Of a stretch of DNA of 64,000 nt, positions 17,096 through 28,236 are shown in pieces. The stretch comes from Mycobacterium paraterrae (lineage in GTDB: Bacteria; Actinomycetota; Actinomycetes; Mycobacteriales; Mycobacteriaceae), in the NCBI RefSeq assembly GCF_022430545.2, contig NZ_CP092488.2, positions 4,278,001-4,342,000 of the forward strand. Direction: 5' to 3'. Position 1 is the first letter of the stretch. Every line of letters begins with the position of its first letter. A program made the position numbers and the translations under genes. The notes beneath the pieces are model-generated. The model saw only the letters and a program-made list of their open reading frames with translations. It did no database searches and was not told the DNA's origin.

Positions 17096-17111
17096 ACTTA
17101 GTATACTAAGT
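17096..17111. promoter_or_regulatory. GntR operator overlapping two mirror-image -10 boxes
   Basis: ACTTAGTATACTAAGT is a perfect 16-bp palindrome. Its centre contains TATACT on each strand (17102-17107 on plus, 17105-17100 on minus), a strong -10 hexamer. The plus-strand hexamer ends 8 bases before ATG 17116 and the minus-strand hexamer ends 7 bases before ATG 17092. Both transcripts would therefore be leaderless and both promoters would be occluded by one bound dimer. Confidence 0.8.
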
Positions 17112-17115
17112 ATTT

Positions 17116-18609
17116 ATGGTGTTCGTGCCCGCCAGCGCCGTGCTCACCGGCGCCTTCCGCCCGATGCGATTCGAAGCGACCGTCGAGGATTGTGTGACGA
17201 TCTTCGGCGAGATCCCGAAAGACCTGGCCGGCGGCTTCTACCGGGTCGGGCCGACCTTCAAGAGACCGACCCGCCAGGGCGCCAACGGATTGCTGGCGAT
17301 GGACGGCATGGTCCAGGCGCTCGTCTTCGACAACGGACGCGCCGACTTCCGCAACCGCTGGGTCCGCACACCCAAGTACTGCCTTGAGGACAAGCATCAG
17401 CGCGGGATGTTCGCGTGGTCCGACGGCGAGTGGACCGATTGGCGCAACATCGGTTTCGGCGCCGCGCTACCCGACGAGCACACTCGCGGTATACCGCAGG
17501 GCACCAACAACATCAATTGCTTTCCGTTCGCGGGGGAGATCCTGGCATCGGGCGAGCAGGGCAGCCCGCCGGTGGCGTTGGACCCCGTCACGCTCGAGAC
17601 GCGTGGGGTCGTGCCGTGGTCTGCGCAGCTGTCCCGAGGGATCTTCGACAAGGCCGGCTACGGCGACGCCGCTTTCACCGCCCACCCGAAATGGGACAAC
17701 GCCAGCGGCACGCTGTACGGCTGGGCCTACAGCAACCACCAGCCCTATGTGACCGTCCACGTCGTTGCACCCGACGGCACAGTCGCCTCCCGTGAGCTGT
17801 GGGATGCGCCGTACACCAGCGAGGTGCATGACATGTGGCTGACCAAGGACTGGATGGTGTTGCCGTTCCAGGGATTCGCTTTCGACCCGGACCGTATTGA
17901 GCGGGGCCTGTCGGTGCAGGTCTGGAACCCCGAGCTGCCGATTATGCTCGCCTTGATACCTCGCGACGACGTCGAAAACGGCGAAATCCGTTGGATAACT
18001 GCACAAATCGATCAACAGTATGTGATGCACACCCTGGCGGCCGACGTCGACGGTGACACGTTGACGCTGGATGCGCCCATCTTCGAGCGCCCGCCGTTCC
18101 CCTTGGACATCGACGGGTTCGAGGGCGAAGACGTCCAGCTGTTCTTCAATCTCGCGCGCAGCACACTCGGACGCTGGACGGTCGACTTGAAATCCGGCGG
18201 CGTGAAATCCGAACTGCTTGACGACCAGCCCTGTGAGCTACCCAAAGTCGACGAGCGTTTCTACGGACAGGGCCAGCGATGGGGCTATCTGATCGGCGGT
18301 GACCCCAAAGGCAAGGGCATGCGCATGCACAGCTTGGTGGTCCGCGACCGCCTCAGCGGCGACGAGCAGCGGTACCGGCTCCGGCACGACCGGCCGTCGC
18401 TGGTGATGGAGCCGACCTTCGTGCCCCGCACCCCCGAGGCGGCCGAAGGCGACGGCTATCTGATGGTGCCGATCTCTCGGTGGACTGAAAACCTTGGCGA
18501 ATACGCCATTTTCGACACCGACGACATCACTGCCGGCCCGATCTGCCGGATCGAGATCCCGTTTCTGCTCGGCTTCACCCCCCACGGACACTGGATGGAC
18601 TTCCGATGA
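17116..18609 (+). CDS. Carotenoid cleavage oxygenase family protein
   Basis: This 497-residue protein belongs to the RPE65/carotenoid oxygenase family, beta-propeller enzymes that cleave alkene bonds with a non-haem Fe(II). The four iron ligands can be placed at His190 (FTAHPKW), His238 (EVHDMW), His305 (YVMHTL) and His490 (FTPHGHW). The N-terminal GGFYRVGPTFKRPTRQGANG is also typical. Substrates in the family include apocarotenoids and lignostilbenes; which applies here is unknown. It overlaps the acyl-CoA dehydrogenase gene by four bases and faces the GntR gene. Confidence 0.88.
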   Translation: MVFVPASAVLTGAFRPMRFEATVEDCVTIFGEIPKDLAGGFYRVGPTFKRPTRQGANGLLAMDGMVQALVFDNGRADFRNRWVRTPKYCLEDKHQRGMFAWSDGEWTDWRNIGFGAALPDEHTRGIPQGTNNINCFPFAGEILASGEQGSPPVALDPVTLETRGVVPWSAQLSRGIFDKAGYGDAAFTAHPKWDNASGTLYGWAYSNHQPYVTVHVVAPDGTVASRELWDAPYTSEVHDMWLTKDWMVLPFQGFAFDPDRIERGLSVQVWNPELPIMLALIPRDDVENGEIRWITAQIDQQYVMHTLAADVDGDTLTLDAPIFERPPFPLDIDGFEGEDVQLFFNLARSTLGRWTVDLKSGGVKSELLDDQPCELPKVDERFYGQGQRWGYLIGGDPKGKGMRMHSLVVRDRLSGDEQRYRLRHDRPSLVMEPTFVPRTPEAAEGDGYLMVPISRWTENLGEYAIFDTDDITAGPICRIEIPFLLGFTPHGHWMDFR

Positions 18610-19754
18610 CCCTCACCGATACCGAAGAGGCCGAGCTGCGGGCTTCGGTCCACGGCATCGTCGCCGCATTCGGCAACGAATACTTCACCCGCTGCAGCGA
18701 AACCCTGCAGCACCCCACCGAACTCTGGGACGCGCTGGCCGCCGGCGGATTCGTCGGCGTCAACTTGCCAGGCGAATACGGCGGCGGCGGAATGGGATTG
18801 AGCGCGCTGAACGTCGTCGCCGAGGAGGCCGCCGCGGCGGGCTGTCCGCAGATCATGTTGATGATCTCACCGGGAATTGTCGGCAGCCTATTGGCCAGGC
18901 ACGCGACCGACGAGCAGAAGCGGCAGTGGCTGGCGCCGATGGCGGCGGGGTCGACGAAGATTGCTTTCGCCATCACCGAGCCGGACGCCGGCTCCAACAG
19001 CCATCAGCTGGCCACCACAGCGTGCCGCGACGGCGACAAGTATGTCATCAACGGCCAAAAGACCTACATCACCGCCGCCGACCAGGCCGACGCCCTGCTC
19101 GTCGTCACCCGTACCGGCACCGATGCCCAAGGGCGCGCACAACTTTCACTCTTCCTCGTCGACCGCGACACACCCGGTATCGAGATGAATCGCATCCCGA
19201 TGACGTTTGAAATAACCGACAAGTCGTTCACGGTGTTCTTCGACGACGTCGTGGTTCCGGCAGACCGGCTGGTCGGCGGTGAGGGCAACGGCTTGCGGGT
19301 TGCGTTTGACGGGATGAATCCCGAGCGGGTGATCATCGCCGCGATCTGCAACGGCGTCAGCCGTTATGCGCTCGACAAGGCCGTGGCTTATGCCCGAGAG
19401 CGCCGAGTGTGGCAGGTCCCGATCGGCGCGCACCAGGGCCTCGCACATCCCTTGGCGGAAGCCAAGATCGCGCTGGAGGCCGCGCGGCTGATGACGCACC
19501 AGGCCGCCGCCGGTTTCGACGCTGGCGCCGACCCCGGCGAGCACAGCAACATGGCCAAGTTCCTGGCCGCCGACGCCGCCATCCGATGCCTCGATCAGGC
19601 GATCGAGGTGCATGGCGGCGCCGGCTTCACCCGTGAAGTAGCGCTGGCCAACATGTACGAGTTCGTCAGGCTGTTCAAGACAGTGCCGATCAGTCGCGAA
19701 ATGATCCTCAACCACATCGCCCAGCACAGCCTCGGATTGCCACGGTCGTACTAG
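18606..19754 (+). CDS. Acyl-CoA dehydrogenase (FadE type)
   Basis: This 382-residue flavoprotein contains the FAD/substrate motif FAITEPDAGSNSHQLAT, the middle beta-domain INGQKTYITAADQADALLVV, and the helical C-terminus VHGGAGFTREVALANMYE. The usual YEGT catalytic-glutamate motif near residue 365 is replaced by RLFKTVPISREM, which I recall in some mycobacterial FadE subfamilies. The base may sit elsewhere. Its ATG overlaps the stop of the oxygenase gene (ATGA), so the two work in one pathway, probably breakdown of an oxygenase product. It converges on a lipoprotein gene with a four-base overlap of stops. Confidence 0.88.
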   Translation: MTLTDTEEAELRASVHGIVAAFGNEYFTRCSETLQHPTELWDALAAGGFVGVNLPGEYGGGGMGLSALNVVAEEAAAAGCPQIMLMISPGIVGSLLARHATDEQKRQWLAPMAAGSTKIAFAITEPDAGSNSHQLATTACRDGDKYVINGQKTYITAADQADALLVVTRTGTDAQGRAQLSLFLVDRDTPGIEMNRIPMTFEITDKSFTVFFDDVVVPADRLVGGEGNGLRVAFDGMNPERVIIAAICNGVSRYALDKAVAYARERRVWQVPIGAHQGLAHPLAEAKIALEAARLMTHQAAAGFDAGADPGEHSNMAKFLAADAAIRCLDQAIEVHGGAGFTREVALANMYEFVRLFKTVPISREMILNHIAQHSLGLPRSY

Positions 19755-20497
19755 CGGTCGTGGTGCTTGCCGCCGTGCTCGGGGCAGCTGCCGTTCTCGG
19801 CGGCCTGAATGTTGATCTTGGTCGCCTGCAACGCTCCGCTACCGTCGCGGCTGCCGTGGGCCACCAGGCACTTGCCCTGAGCGATCGCGTGGGCGTCCGC
19901 GGGCGTCTTCTTGGTGTACTTCGTCGTATCGGTGACGTTCACGGTCGTCGATGACGGATTGCCCTGGGCGTCAGTCCCGTTCAGCGTGATGGTGTTGCCG
20001 GCGACGGAGGCAACCTGACCATGCGGCGGGATCTGGTGGTGCGGTTTGTCGCCGGCCGGGTGGGTCGGCCCGGGGCACTTCCCGTCGACCGCCGGGCTGA
20101 CGCTCACCCCACGGGCATCGATGGGGCCGTTCGCCGGCGCGTCTGCGTGGCGATCGGGATGAACCCACACGCAGCTGCCGGGCGTGACGTCGCTCAGCTG
20201 CGCCGGGGTGATCTCGGCGATCGCGGTCGACGGTGTGAAGTCGACCGTGGTCGGACCGGACTTGGCAGTCACCTGGATCGCGCCGCCCGACACCGAGTCG
20301 ATCAGGCCCTTCACCCAGTCCTTGCCCTTGCCCGGTGCCGACGATGTCGACGAGGTGGGGGCGCTTGCGGCGTTACTCGACGGGGCGGGCTTGGTCTCCG
20401 ATGAGCTTCCGCAGGCTGCGAGCGACAGTGCGGTGACGCCGGTGAGCGTCGCCATCGCCAGCCGGCTCATACCGAAGGATGGGGAAATGACAGACAT
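19751..20497 (-). CDS. DUF5666-like lipoprotein, copy 1
   Basis: This 248-residue protein starts at ATG 20497 after GAAAGGA. A hydrophobic segment ends in the lipobox LAACGSSS, so it is probably a lipid-anchored exported protein. After a Ser/Pro linker come two beta repeats (VKGLIDSVSGGAIQVTAKSG and GQVASVAGNTITLNGTDAQG) of the type seen in DUF5666 proteins. It ends in a His-containing tail, CPEHGGKHHDR. The adjacent downstream-lying gene encodes a paralogue with the same two-repeat plan. Function is unknown; an extracellular metal- or ligand-binding role is only a guess. Confidence 0.75.
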   Translation of the reverse strand: MSVISPSFGMSRLAMATLTGVTALSLAACGSSSETKPAPSSNAASAPTSSTSSAPGKGKDWVKGLIDSVSGGAIQVTAKSGPTTVDFTPSTAIAEITPAQLSDVTPGSCVWVHPDRHADAPANGPIDARGVSVSPAVDGKCPGPTHPAGDKPHHQIPPHGQVASVAGNTITLNGTDAQGNPSSTTVNVTDTTKYTKKTPADAHAIAQGKCLVAHGSRDGSGALQATKINIQAAENGSCPEHGGKHHDR

Positions 20498-20657
20498 CGA
20501 CAGTCCTTTCGAGACGTATGGGTGCGCTGCGCCGGCCGGGCCGGCGGCGCCTATCACCATGGGCGAGCCAGCTAGGTGCCGGCCCTCGCTCAGTTATGAG
20601 CCAGCTGTGCGTTGGCGGCATCGCACGCAGAAACACCTGGTGGAAGGAGGATTTGTC

Positions 20658-21404
20658 TCAGTGGTGATGGTGGTGCAACCACGGCAGGTGGAAATGGTGA
20701 TGGGGGCGACCCATAGGTGGGCACGGTTCGAGGTCGATCGTCGTGGCCTGGAGGACACCAGCGGCCAGGCTTCCCTGGGTCGCCATGCACTTACCGTTCT
20801 GGATCGCCTGGGCGTCGACAACACCGTGCTTGGTGTACGTCGTCGTGTCGGTCACCGTGACTGTGGTGTGCGTGGTTTGGCCTGCGGGGTCGACGCTGTT
20901 GACCTTGATCGCGTTGTCGGCGACGGAGTCCACGATGCCGAACACGGCCCCGGCTGGATTCGGTGGAGGTGGACACCTGTGCGCCACGGAAGGGCTGATC
21001 TCGACGGATTGCGCGGTAACCGCCCCGTCGGCGCCCTGCGGCACCGGCCTGACGTTGACGCAATCGCCGGGCTTGACGTCGGTCAGCGCGCCCGAGCTGA
21101 GTTCGGTGATCATCGTCGTCGGCGTGATGTCGACCGTGGCCGCACTCCGATCCCGCTGGGTGAGTTGGATGGTGTTGCCGGAGACCGACCTGACTAGGCC
21201 TTCGACGTGGTCTTTGCCGACCGGCGGCGGCGGCGGAGAGGGCGGCTTCGGCGCCGGTGGTGGTGGTTGGCTGGCGCCGGCTTGGGGTGGGCTCGAGGGA
21301 TGCTCGTCCGACGAGCTGCAGGCAGCGACCGTCACGGCGGCAGCGCCGACCAGCAGACACGTGAGGACTCGCGTCCGCAGAGGACACGGCGAAGAGGCGG
21401 GCAT
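20658..21404 (-). CDS. DUF5666-like lipoprotein, copy 2, with histidine-rich tail
   Basis: This 248-residue paralogue of the neighbouring lipoprotein starts at ATG 21404 eight bases after GGAGA. The lipobox is VTVAACSSS. A long Pro-rich linker (QPPPPAPKPPSPPPPPVG) precedes two repeats, VEGLVRSVSGNTIQLTQRD and VFGIVDSVADNAIKVNSVD. The C-terminus PPMGRPHHHFHLPWLHHHHH carries nine His in 17 residues. Such tails bind transition metals in other proteins. About 160 bases separate it from copy 1, so the two need not share a promoter. Confidence 0.75.
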   Translation of the reverse strand: MPASSPCPLRTRVLTCLLVGAAAVTVAACSSSDEHPSSPPQAGASQPPPPAPKPPSPPPPPVGKDHVEGLVRSVSGNTIQLTQRDRSAATVDITPTTMITELSSGALTDVKPGDCVNVRPVPQGADGAVTAQSVEISPSVAHRCPPPPNPAGAVFGIVDSVADNAIKVNSVDPAGQTTHTTVTVTDTTTYTKHGVVDAQAIQNGKCMATQGSLAAGVLQATTIDLEPCPPMGRPHHHFHLPWLHHHHH

Positions 21405-21505
21405 GGCGATATCTCCGATCCGGACTGACATCAGGTACCCGCTCGCGCGCTGCTCTAACAAGCGATGCGGGGAACACCACGACGGCGGCATGCGTTGACA
21501 TTCTC

Positions 21506-21868
21506 GTGACTACCCAAGAACTCACCGCCGCGCAGTTCAACGACACGATCAATGGCAACGACATCGTGCTCGTCGACTTCTGGGCGTCCTGGTGTGGGCC
21601 GTGCCGCCAATTCGCGCCGACCTTCGCCGCCTCCGCCGAGAAGCACCCCGACGTGGTGCACGCCAAGGTGGACACCGAGGCAGAGCAGGAGCTTGCCGCG
21701 GCCGCGCAGATCCGGTCGATTCCCACGCTGATGGCCTTCAAGAAGGGCAAGCTGATCTTCAACCAGGCAGGCGCCTTGCCGCCGGCCGCGTTAGAAGATT
21801 TAGTGCAGCAGGTGAAGGACTTCGACGTCGACGCGGCGATCGCATCACAAGAAGGCACGCAAGCCTGA
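21506..21868 (+). CDS. trxB1: Thioredoxin (Rv1471 trxB1 homologue)
   Basis: This 120-residue thioredoxin-fold protein has the redox-active WCGPC motif in LVDFWASWCGPCRQFAPTF and the cis-proline loop QIRSIPTLMAFKKG. It agrees closely with Rv1471 across its length. It would reduce cytosolic disulfides using thioredoxin reductase. GTG 21506 gives the conserved N-terminus TTQELTAAQF. In M. tuberculosis ctpD and a second thioredoxin (Rv1469, Rv1470) precede it; here the lipoprotein pair takes their place. Confidence 0.92.
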   Translation: MTTQELTAAQFNDTINGNDIVLVDFWASWCGPCRQFAPTFAASAEKHPDVVHAKVDTEAEQELAAAAQIRSIPTLMAFKKGKLIFNQAGALPPAALEDLVQQVKDFDVDAAIASQEGTQA

Positions 21869-21926
21869 CCTGAGTCCACCCGCGCGCGGGCTGGCTTCCA
21901 ATGACTGACTGCTCTGCTCAGCGCTT

Positions 21927-21942
21927 CGTTATCGCGTTAACG
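21927..21942. promoter_or_regulatory. Inverted repeat upstream of echA12
   Basis: CGTTA (21927-21931) and TAACG (21938-21942) form an inverted repeat with a 6-base spacer, ending 7 bases before GTG 21950. The position suits an operator or a promoter element of a leaderless transcript. No regulator is encoded beside it. Confidence 0.35.
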
Positions 21943-21949
21943 TTCAACG

Positions 21950-22759
21950 GTGAGCATGGTCCTCGTCGAACACCCGCGCCCGCACGTTGCGCTGATCACC
22001 CTGAACCGGCCCGAGCGGATGAACTCCATGGCGTTCGACGTGATGGTCCCGCTCAAAGAGGTGCTGGACAACGTCACCCACGACAACTCCGTCCGAGTCG
22101 TGGTCCTGACCGGGGCCGGGAAAGGCTTCTCCTCTGGAGCCGACCACAAGTCGGCCGGTTCGGTGCCGCATGTGCAGGACCTGACCAGACCCAGCTACGC
22201 GCTGCGTTCGATGGCGGTCCTTGACGACGTCATTCTGGCCCTGCGCAAGCTGCACCAACCCGTCATCGCCGCGGTCAACGGCGCCGCCATCGGCGGTGGA
22301 TTATGCCTGGCGCTGGCCGCCGACATCCGGGTTGCGGGGCAGAGCGCGTATTTCCGCGCGGCGGGCATCAACAACGGATTGACCGCCAGCGAACTGGGGC
22401 TGAGCTATCTGCTCCCGCGGGCCATCGGATCGTCACGGGCCTTCGAGATCATGCTCACCGGACGCGACATCGATGCCGAGGAAGCCGAACGTATCGGCCT
22501 GGTGTCGCGACAGGTGCCCGACGACTTGCTCCTGGAGACCTGTTTTGACATGGCCGAGCGGATCGCTGCGTTCTCCCGGCCGGGTGTCGAGTTGACCAAG
22601 CGCACACTGTGGAGTGGACTGGACGCCGCTAGCCTGGAAGGGCACATGCAGGCCGAAGGTCTCGGACAGCTCTTCATCCGCCTGCTCACCGGCAACTTCG
22701 AAGAAGCGGTTGCCGCGCGCGCCGAGAAGCGCCCGCCGGTTTTCACCGACGACAAGTAA
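21950..22759 (+). CDS. echA12: Enoyl-CoA hydratase/isomerase EchA12 (Rv1472 homologue)
   Basis: This 269-residue crotonase-fold protein has the oxyanion-hole segments GAGKGFSSGADHKSAG and NGAAIGGGLCLALAADIRVA. Family function is hydration or isomerisation of enoyl-CoA thioesters. The usual catalytic glutamates are not clearly in place (ELGLSYLLPRAIG around residue 145), so the exact reaction is uncertain. GTG 21950 is chosen by similarity to the Rv1472 N-terminus; ATG 21956 is equally possible. It lies 22 bases upstream of the ABC-F gene, as in M. tuberculosis. Confidence 0.9.
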   Translation: MSMVLVEHPRPHVALITLNRPERMNSMAFDVMVPLKEVLDNVTHDNSVRVVVLTGAGKGFSSGADHKSAGSVPHVQDLTRPSYALRSMAVLDDVILALRKLHQPVIAAVNGAAIGGGLCLALAADIRVAGQSAYFRAAGINNGLTASELGLSYLLPRAIGSSRAFEIMLTGRDIDAEEAERIGLVSRQVPDDLLLETCFDMAERIAAFSRPGVELTKRTLWSGLDAASLEGHMQAEGLGQLFIRLLTGNFEEAVAARAEKRPPVFTDDK

Positions 22760-22781
22760 TCAATCCGCCAAGGAGAGTGAC

Positions 22782-24410
22782 GTGATCACGGCTACGGACC
22801 TCGAGGTCCGCGCAGGTGCGCGCACACTTCTCTACGCGGATGGCCCAGCCCTGCGGATTCAGCCCGGCGACCGGATCGGGCTGGTCGGGCGCAACGGGGC
22901 CGGCAAGACCACGACGTTGCGCATCCTGGCAGGTGAGGGGGAGCCCTACGCCGGAGCCGTGACGCGCACCGGCGAGATCGGTTATCTACCGCAGGATCCG
23001 AAAGAGGGCGACCTCGACGTGCTGGCCCGCGACCGGGTGTTGTCGGCTCGCGGTCTGGACACCCTGCTCACCGATCTGGAGAAGCAGCAGGCCCTGATGG
23101 CCGAGGTCGCCGACGACGACGCGCGCGACCGCGCTATCCGCAAGTACGGCCAACTCGAGGAGCGTTTCGCCGCACTCGGCGGGTACGGCGCCGAGAGCGA
23201 GGCGGGCCGCATCTGCGCCAGCCTCGGCCTGCCCGACCGGGTGCTGACCCAGCAGTTGCGCACCCTGTCCGGCGGTCAGCGGCGCCGGGTGGAGTTGGCG
23301 CGCATTCTGTTTGCCGCTTCAGATACCGGCGCCGGCTCGGCCACCACGCTCCTGCTCGACGAGCCGACCAACCACCTCGACGCCGACTCGATCGGCTGGC
23401 TGCGGGACTTCCTGCGCAACCACACCGGCGGGCTGGTGGTCATCAGCCACAACGTCGACCTGCTGGCCGAGGTCGTCAACCGGGTCTGGTTTCTCGACGC
23501 GGTCCGCGGTGAGGCCGATGTCTACAACATGGGATGGCACAAATATCTCGACGCCCGCGCCACCGACGAGCAGCGCCGCCGTCGGGAGCGCGCCAATGCG
23601 GAGAAGAAGGCCAACGCACTGCGCGCCCAGGCCGCGAAGATGGGCGCCAAAGCCACCAAAGCCGTTGCGGCACAGAATATGCTGCGCCGTGCCGACCGGA
23701 TGATGGCCGCACTTGACGAGGAGCGGGTGGCCGACAAGGTGGCCCGGATCAAATTCCCCAGTCCCTCAGCATGCGGACGCACGCCCTTGACCGCCTCGGG
23801 GCTGACGAAGACCTACGGCTCGCTGGAAATTTTCACCGGCGTCGATCTGGCGATCGACCGGGGTTCGCGGGTGGTGGTACTGGGCCTCAACGGCGCCGGC
23901 AAGACGACGCTGTTGCGATTGCTGGCCGGTGTCGAGCAAGCCGACGCCGGAACGATCGAGCCCGGACATGGTTTGAAGATCGGGTATTTCGCGCAAGAGC
24001 ACGACACCCTCGACGACGGAGCAAGCGTGTGGGAGAACATCCGCCACGCCGCGCCCGATTCCGGTGAGCAGGAGTTGCGCGGCCTGCTGGGCGCCTTCAT
24101 GTTCAGCGGCGGCCAACTCGAGCAACCGGCGGGCACGCTGTCCGGCGGTGAGAAGACCCGACTGGCACTGGCTGGGCTGGTGGCCTCCACCGCCAACGTG
24201 CTGTTGCTCGACGAGCCGACCAACAACCTCGACCCGGCATCGCGCGAACAAGTTCTGGATGCACTGCGCAGCTACGCTGGCGCCGTCGTGTTGGTCACCC
24301 ACGACCCGGGGGCCGCCGAGGCACTCGACCCCCAACGCGTCGTGCTGCTGCCGGACGGAACCGAAGACCATTGGTCCGACGAATACCGGGAACTCATCGA
24401 GCTCGCCTGA
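22782..24410 (+). CDS. ABC-F family ATPase (Rv1473 homologue)
   Basis: This 542-residue protein has two ABC ATPase domains and no membrane segments. Walker A sequences are GRNGAGKTTTLRIL and GLNGAGKTTLLRLL, and signatures are LSGGQRRRVELAR and LSGGEKTRLALAG. Between them lies the charged linker of ABC-F proteins (EQRRRRERANAEKKANALRAQ). ABC-F factors act on the ribosome, and the M. tuberculosis homologue has been linked to macrolide tolerance. GTG 22782 follows AAGGAGAG at proper spacing; the frame open further upstream overlaps echA12 and is not used. Confidence 0.92.
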   Translation: MITATDLEVRAGARTLLYADGPALRIQPGDRIGLVGRNGAGKTTTLRILAGEGEPYAGAVTRTGEIGYLPQDPKEGDLDVLARDRVLSARGLDTLLTDLEKQQALMAEVADDDARDRAIRKYGQLEERFAALGGYGAESEAGRICASLGLPDRVLTQQLRTLSGGQRRRVELARILFAASDTGAGSATTLLLDEPTNHLDADSIGWLRDFLRNHTGGLVVISHNVDLLAEVVNRVWFLDAVRGEADVYNMGWHKYLDARATDEQRRRRERANAEKKANALRAQAAKMGAKATKAVAAQNMLRRADRMMAALDEERVADKVARIKFPSPSACGRTPLTASGLTKTYGSLEIFTGVDLAIDRGSRVVVLGLNGAGKTTLLRLLAGVEQADAGTIEPGHGLKIGYFAQEHDTLDDGASVWENIRHAAPDSGEQELRGLLGAFMFSGGQLEQPAGTLSGGEKTRLALAGLVASTANVLLLDEPTNNLDPASREQVLDALRSYAGAVVLVTHDPGAAEALDPQRVVLLPDGTEDHWSDEYRELIELA

Positions 24411-24523
24411 CCCTTGGCCCAATCTTTGCGCTATAGCACAGGATTTGGTCAATTCGCCCCGCCGCTGCACCCAGGTTCTTAATCTGTGTCTCTGGGGCTC
24501 GAAGTTGAACCGGGGAGGGGCCG

Positions 24524-24715
24524 ATGAGGAAATCGAAGAAGCCGCGCGAGCAGGTGCTGCAAGAACTGCGGAGCGCCTACGAGGGCGGGGCCAGCATTCG
24601 GACGCTGGTGGGATCGACGGGCAGGTCGTACGGGTCAATCCACAGCATGCTGCGCGAGTCCGGAACCACGATGCGCAGTCGCGGTGGCCCTAACCACCGC
24701 TCCCGAACACGTTGA
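24524..24715 (+). CDS. Small HTH protein (Rv1473A homologue)
   Basis: This 63-residue basic protein starts at ATG 24524 after GGGGAGGGG. It contains a helix-turn-helix-like core, LQELRSAYEGGASIRTLVGS followed by TGRSYGSIHSMLRESG, then a basic RSRGGPNHRSRTR tail. It matches the small putative regulator Rv1473A in size and position. A DNA-binding role is inferred from the fold; no target is known. It converges on acnR with 12 bases between stops. Confidence 0.85.
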   Translation: MRKSKKPREQVLQELRSAYEGGASIRTLVGSTGRSYGSIHSMLRESGTTMRSRGGPNHRSRTR

Positions 24716-24727
24716 GCGCGCGTTGAA

Positions 24728-25291
24728 TTAGCTCTGGCGGACCGAACTCTCGACCAGATCGAGGACAGCGCTCAACAACCGGGTGTCTTCCCCGGAAGCC
24801 ACTTTGGCCACCAAGCCGTCCAGCACCAAGTCGAGGTAGCACTGCAGCACGTCGCTGGGCACGTCGTCGCGAATCCGGCCGGCCAGCTTCCGCCGGCGTA
24901 GGCGCTCGATCGTTGCCGCCGTCAACTCCGCTGATCGGTCAGTCCACTCCTTGTTGAACTCCGGGTCGTGCCGCAGCTTCCGCGCGATCTCCAATCGCGT
25001 GGCGAGCCAGTCGAACTGCTCAGGCGCCGCCAGCATGTCGCGCATCACCTGTACCAGGCCCTCGCGCGACGCGACGTCGGCCATCCGCTCGGCATCCTCG
25101 TGGGCCAACTCGAAGAACAGCGTGTCTTTGTCGCGGAAGTGATGGAATATCGCACCCCGCGACAGACCGATCGCCTGCTCGAGGCGGCGCACCGTTGCTC
25201 CGTCGTATCCGAACTCGGCGAAGCAGCGGCGGGCGCCGTCAAGGATCTGACGGCGCCGGGCCGCCAGATGGTCCTGGCTGACCTTGGGCAC
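24728..25291 (-). CDS. acnR: TetR-family regulator of aconitase, AcnR (Rv1474c homologue)
   Basis: This 187-residue TetR protein has the HTH segment GATVRRLEQAIGLSRGAIFH followed by HFRDKDTLFFELAHED. It lies 11 bases downstream of acn in the same direction, the arrangement seen for AcnR in Corynebacterium glutamicum, where it represses acn. A sequence fitting the AcnR operator consensus lies upstream of acn at 28237-28252. The second domain binds citrate and Mg2+ in the C. glutamicum protein; that property is inferred here. Confidence 0.9.
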   Translation of the reverse strand: MPKVSQDHLAARRRQILDGARRCFAEFGYDGATVRRLEQAIGLSRGAIFHHFRDKDTLFFELAHEDAERMADVASREGLVQVMRDMLAAPEQFDWLATRLEIARKLRHDPEFNKEWTDRSAELTAATIERLRRRKLAGRIRDDVPSDVLQCYLDLVLDGLVAKVASGEDTRLLSAVLDLVESSVRQS

Positions 25292-25302
25292 CCGGAGGCT
25301 CG

Positions 25303-28116
<2,814 letters not shown>

Positions 28117-28236
28117 ATCAACTCCCGACATCTGTCACGCGGCAGCTGCGCCCGGCTCGGGCTTATCCGCCGCGTCCGCGGTCTCGCCGCTCGTTTTGCG
28201 CCGGCGGGCCGTGCCGACGCGCGCTGTCAACCCTAA

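Noticed and set aside
20641..20680. Strong GGAAGGAGG ribosome-site-like sequence on the plus strand
   Set aside because: It lies just beyond the stop of the His-tailed lipoprotein gene and leads only into frames antisense to it, one of which reads the complement of the His codons.
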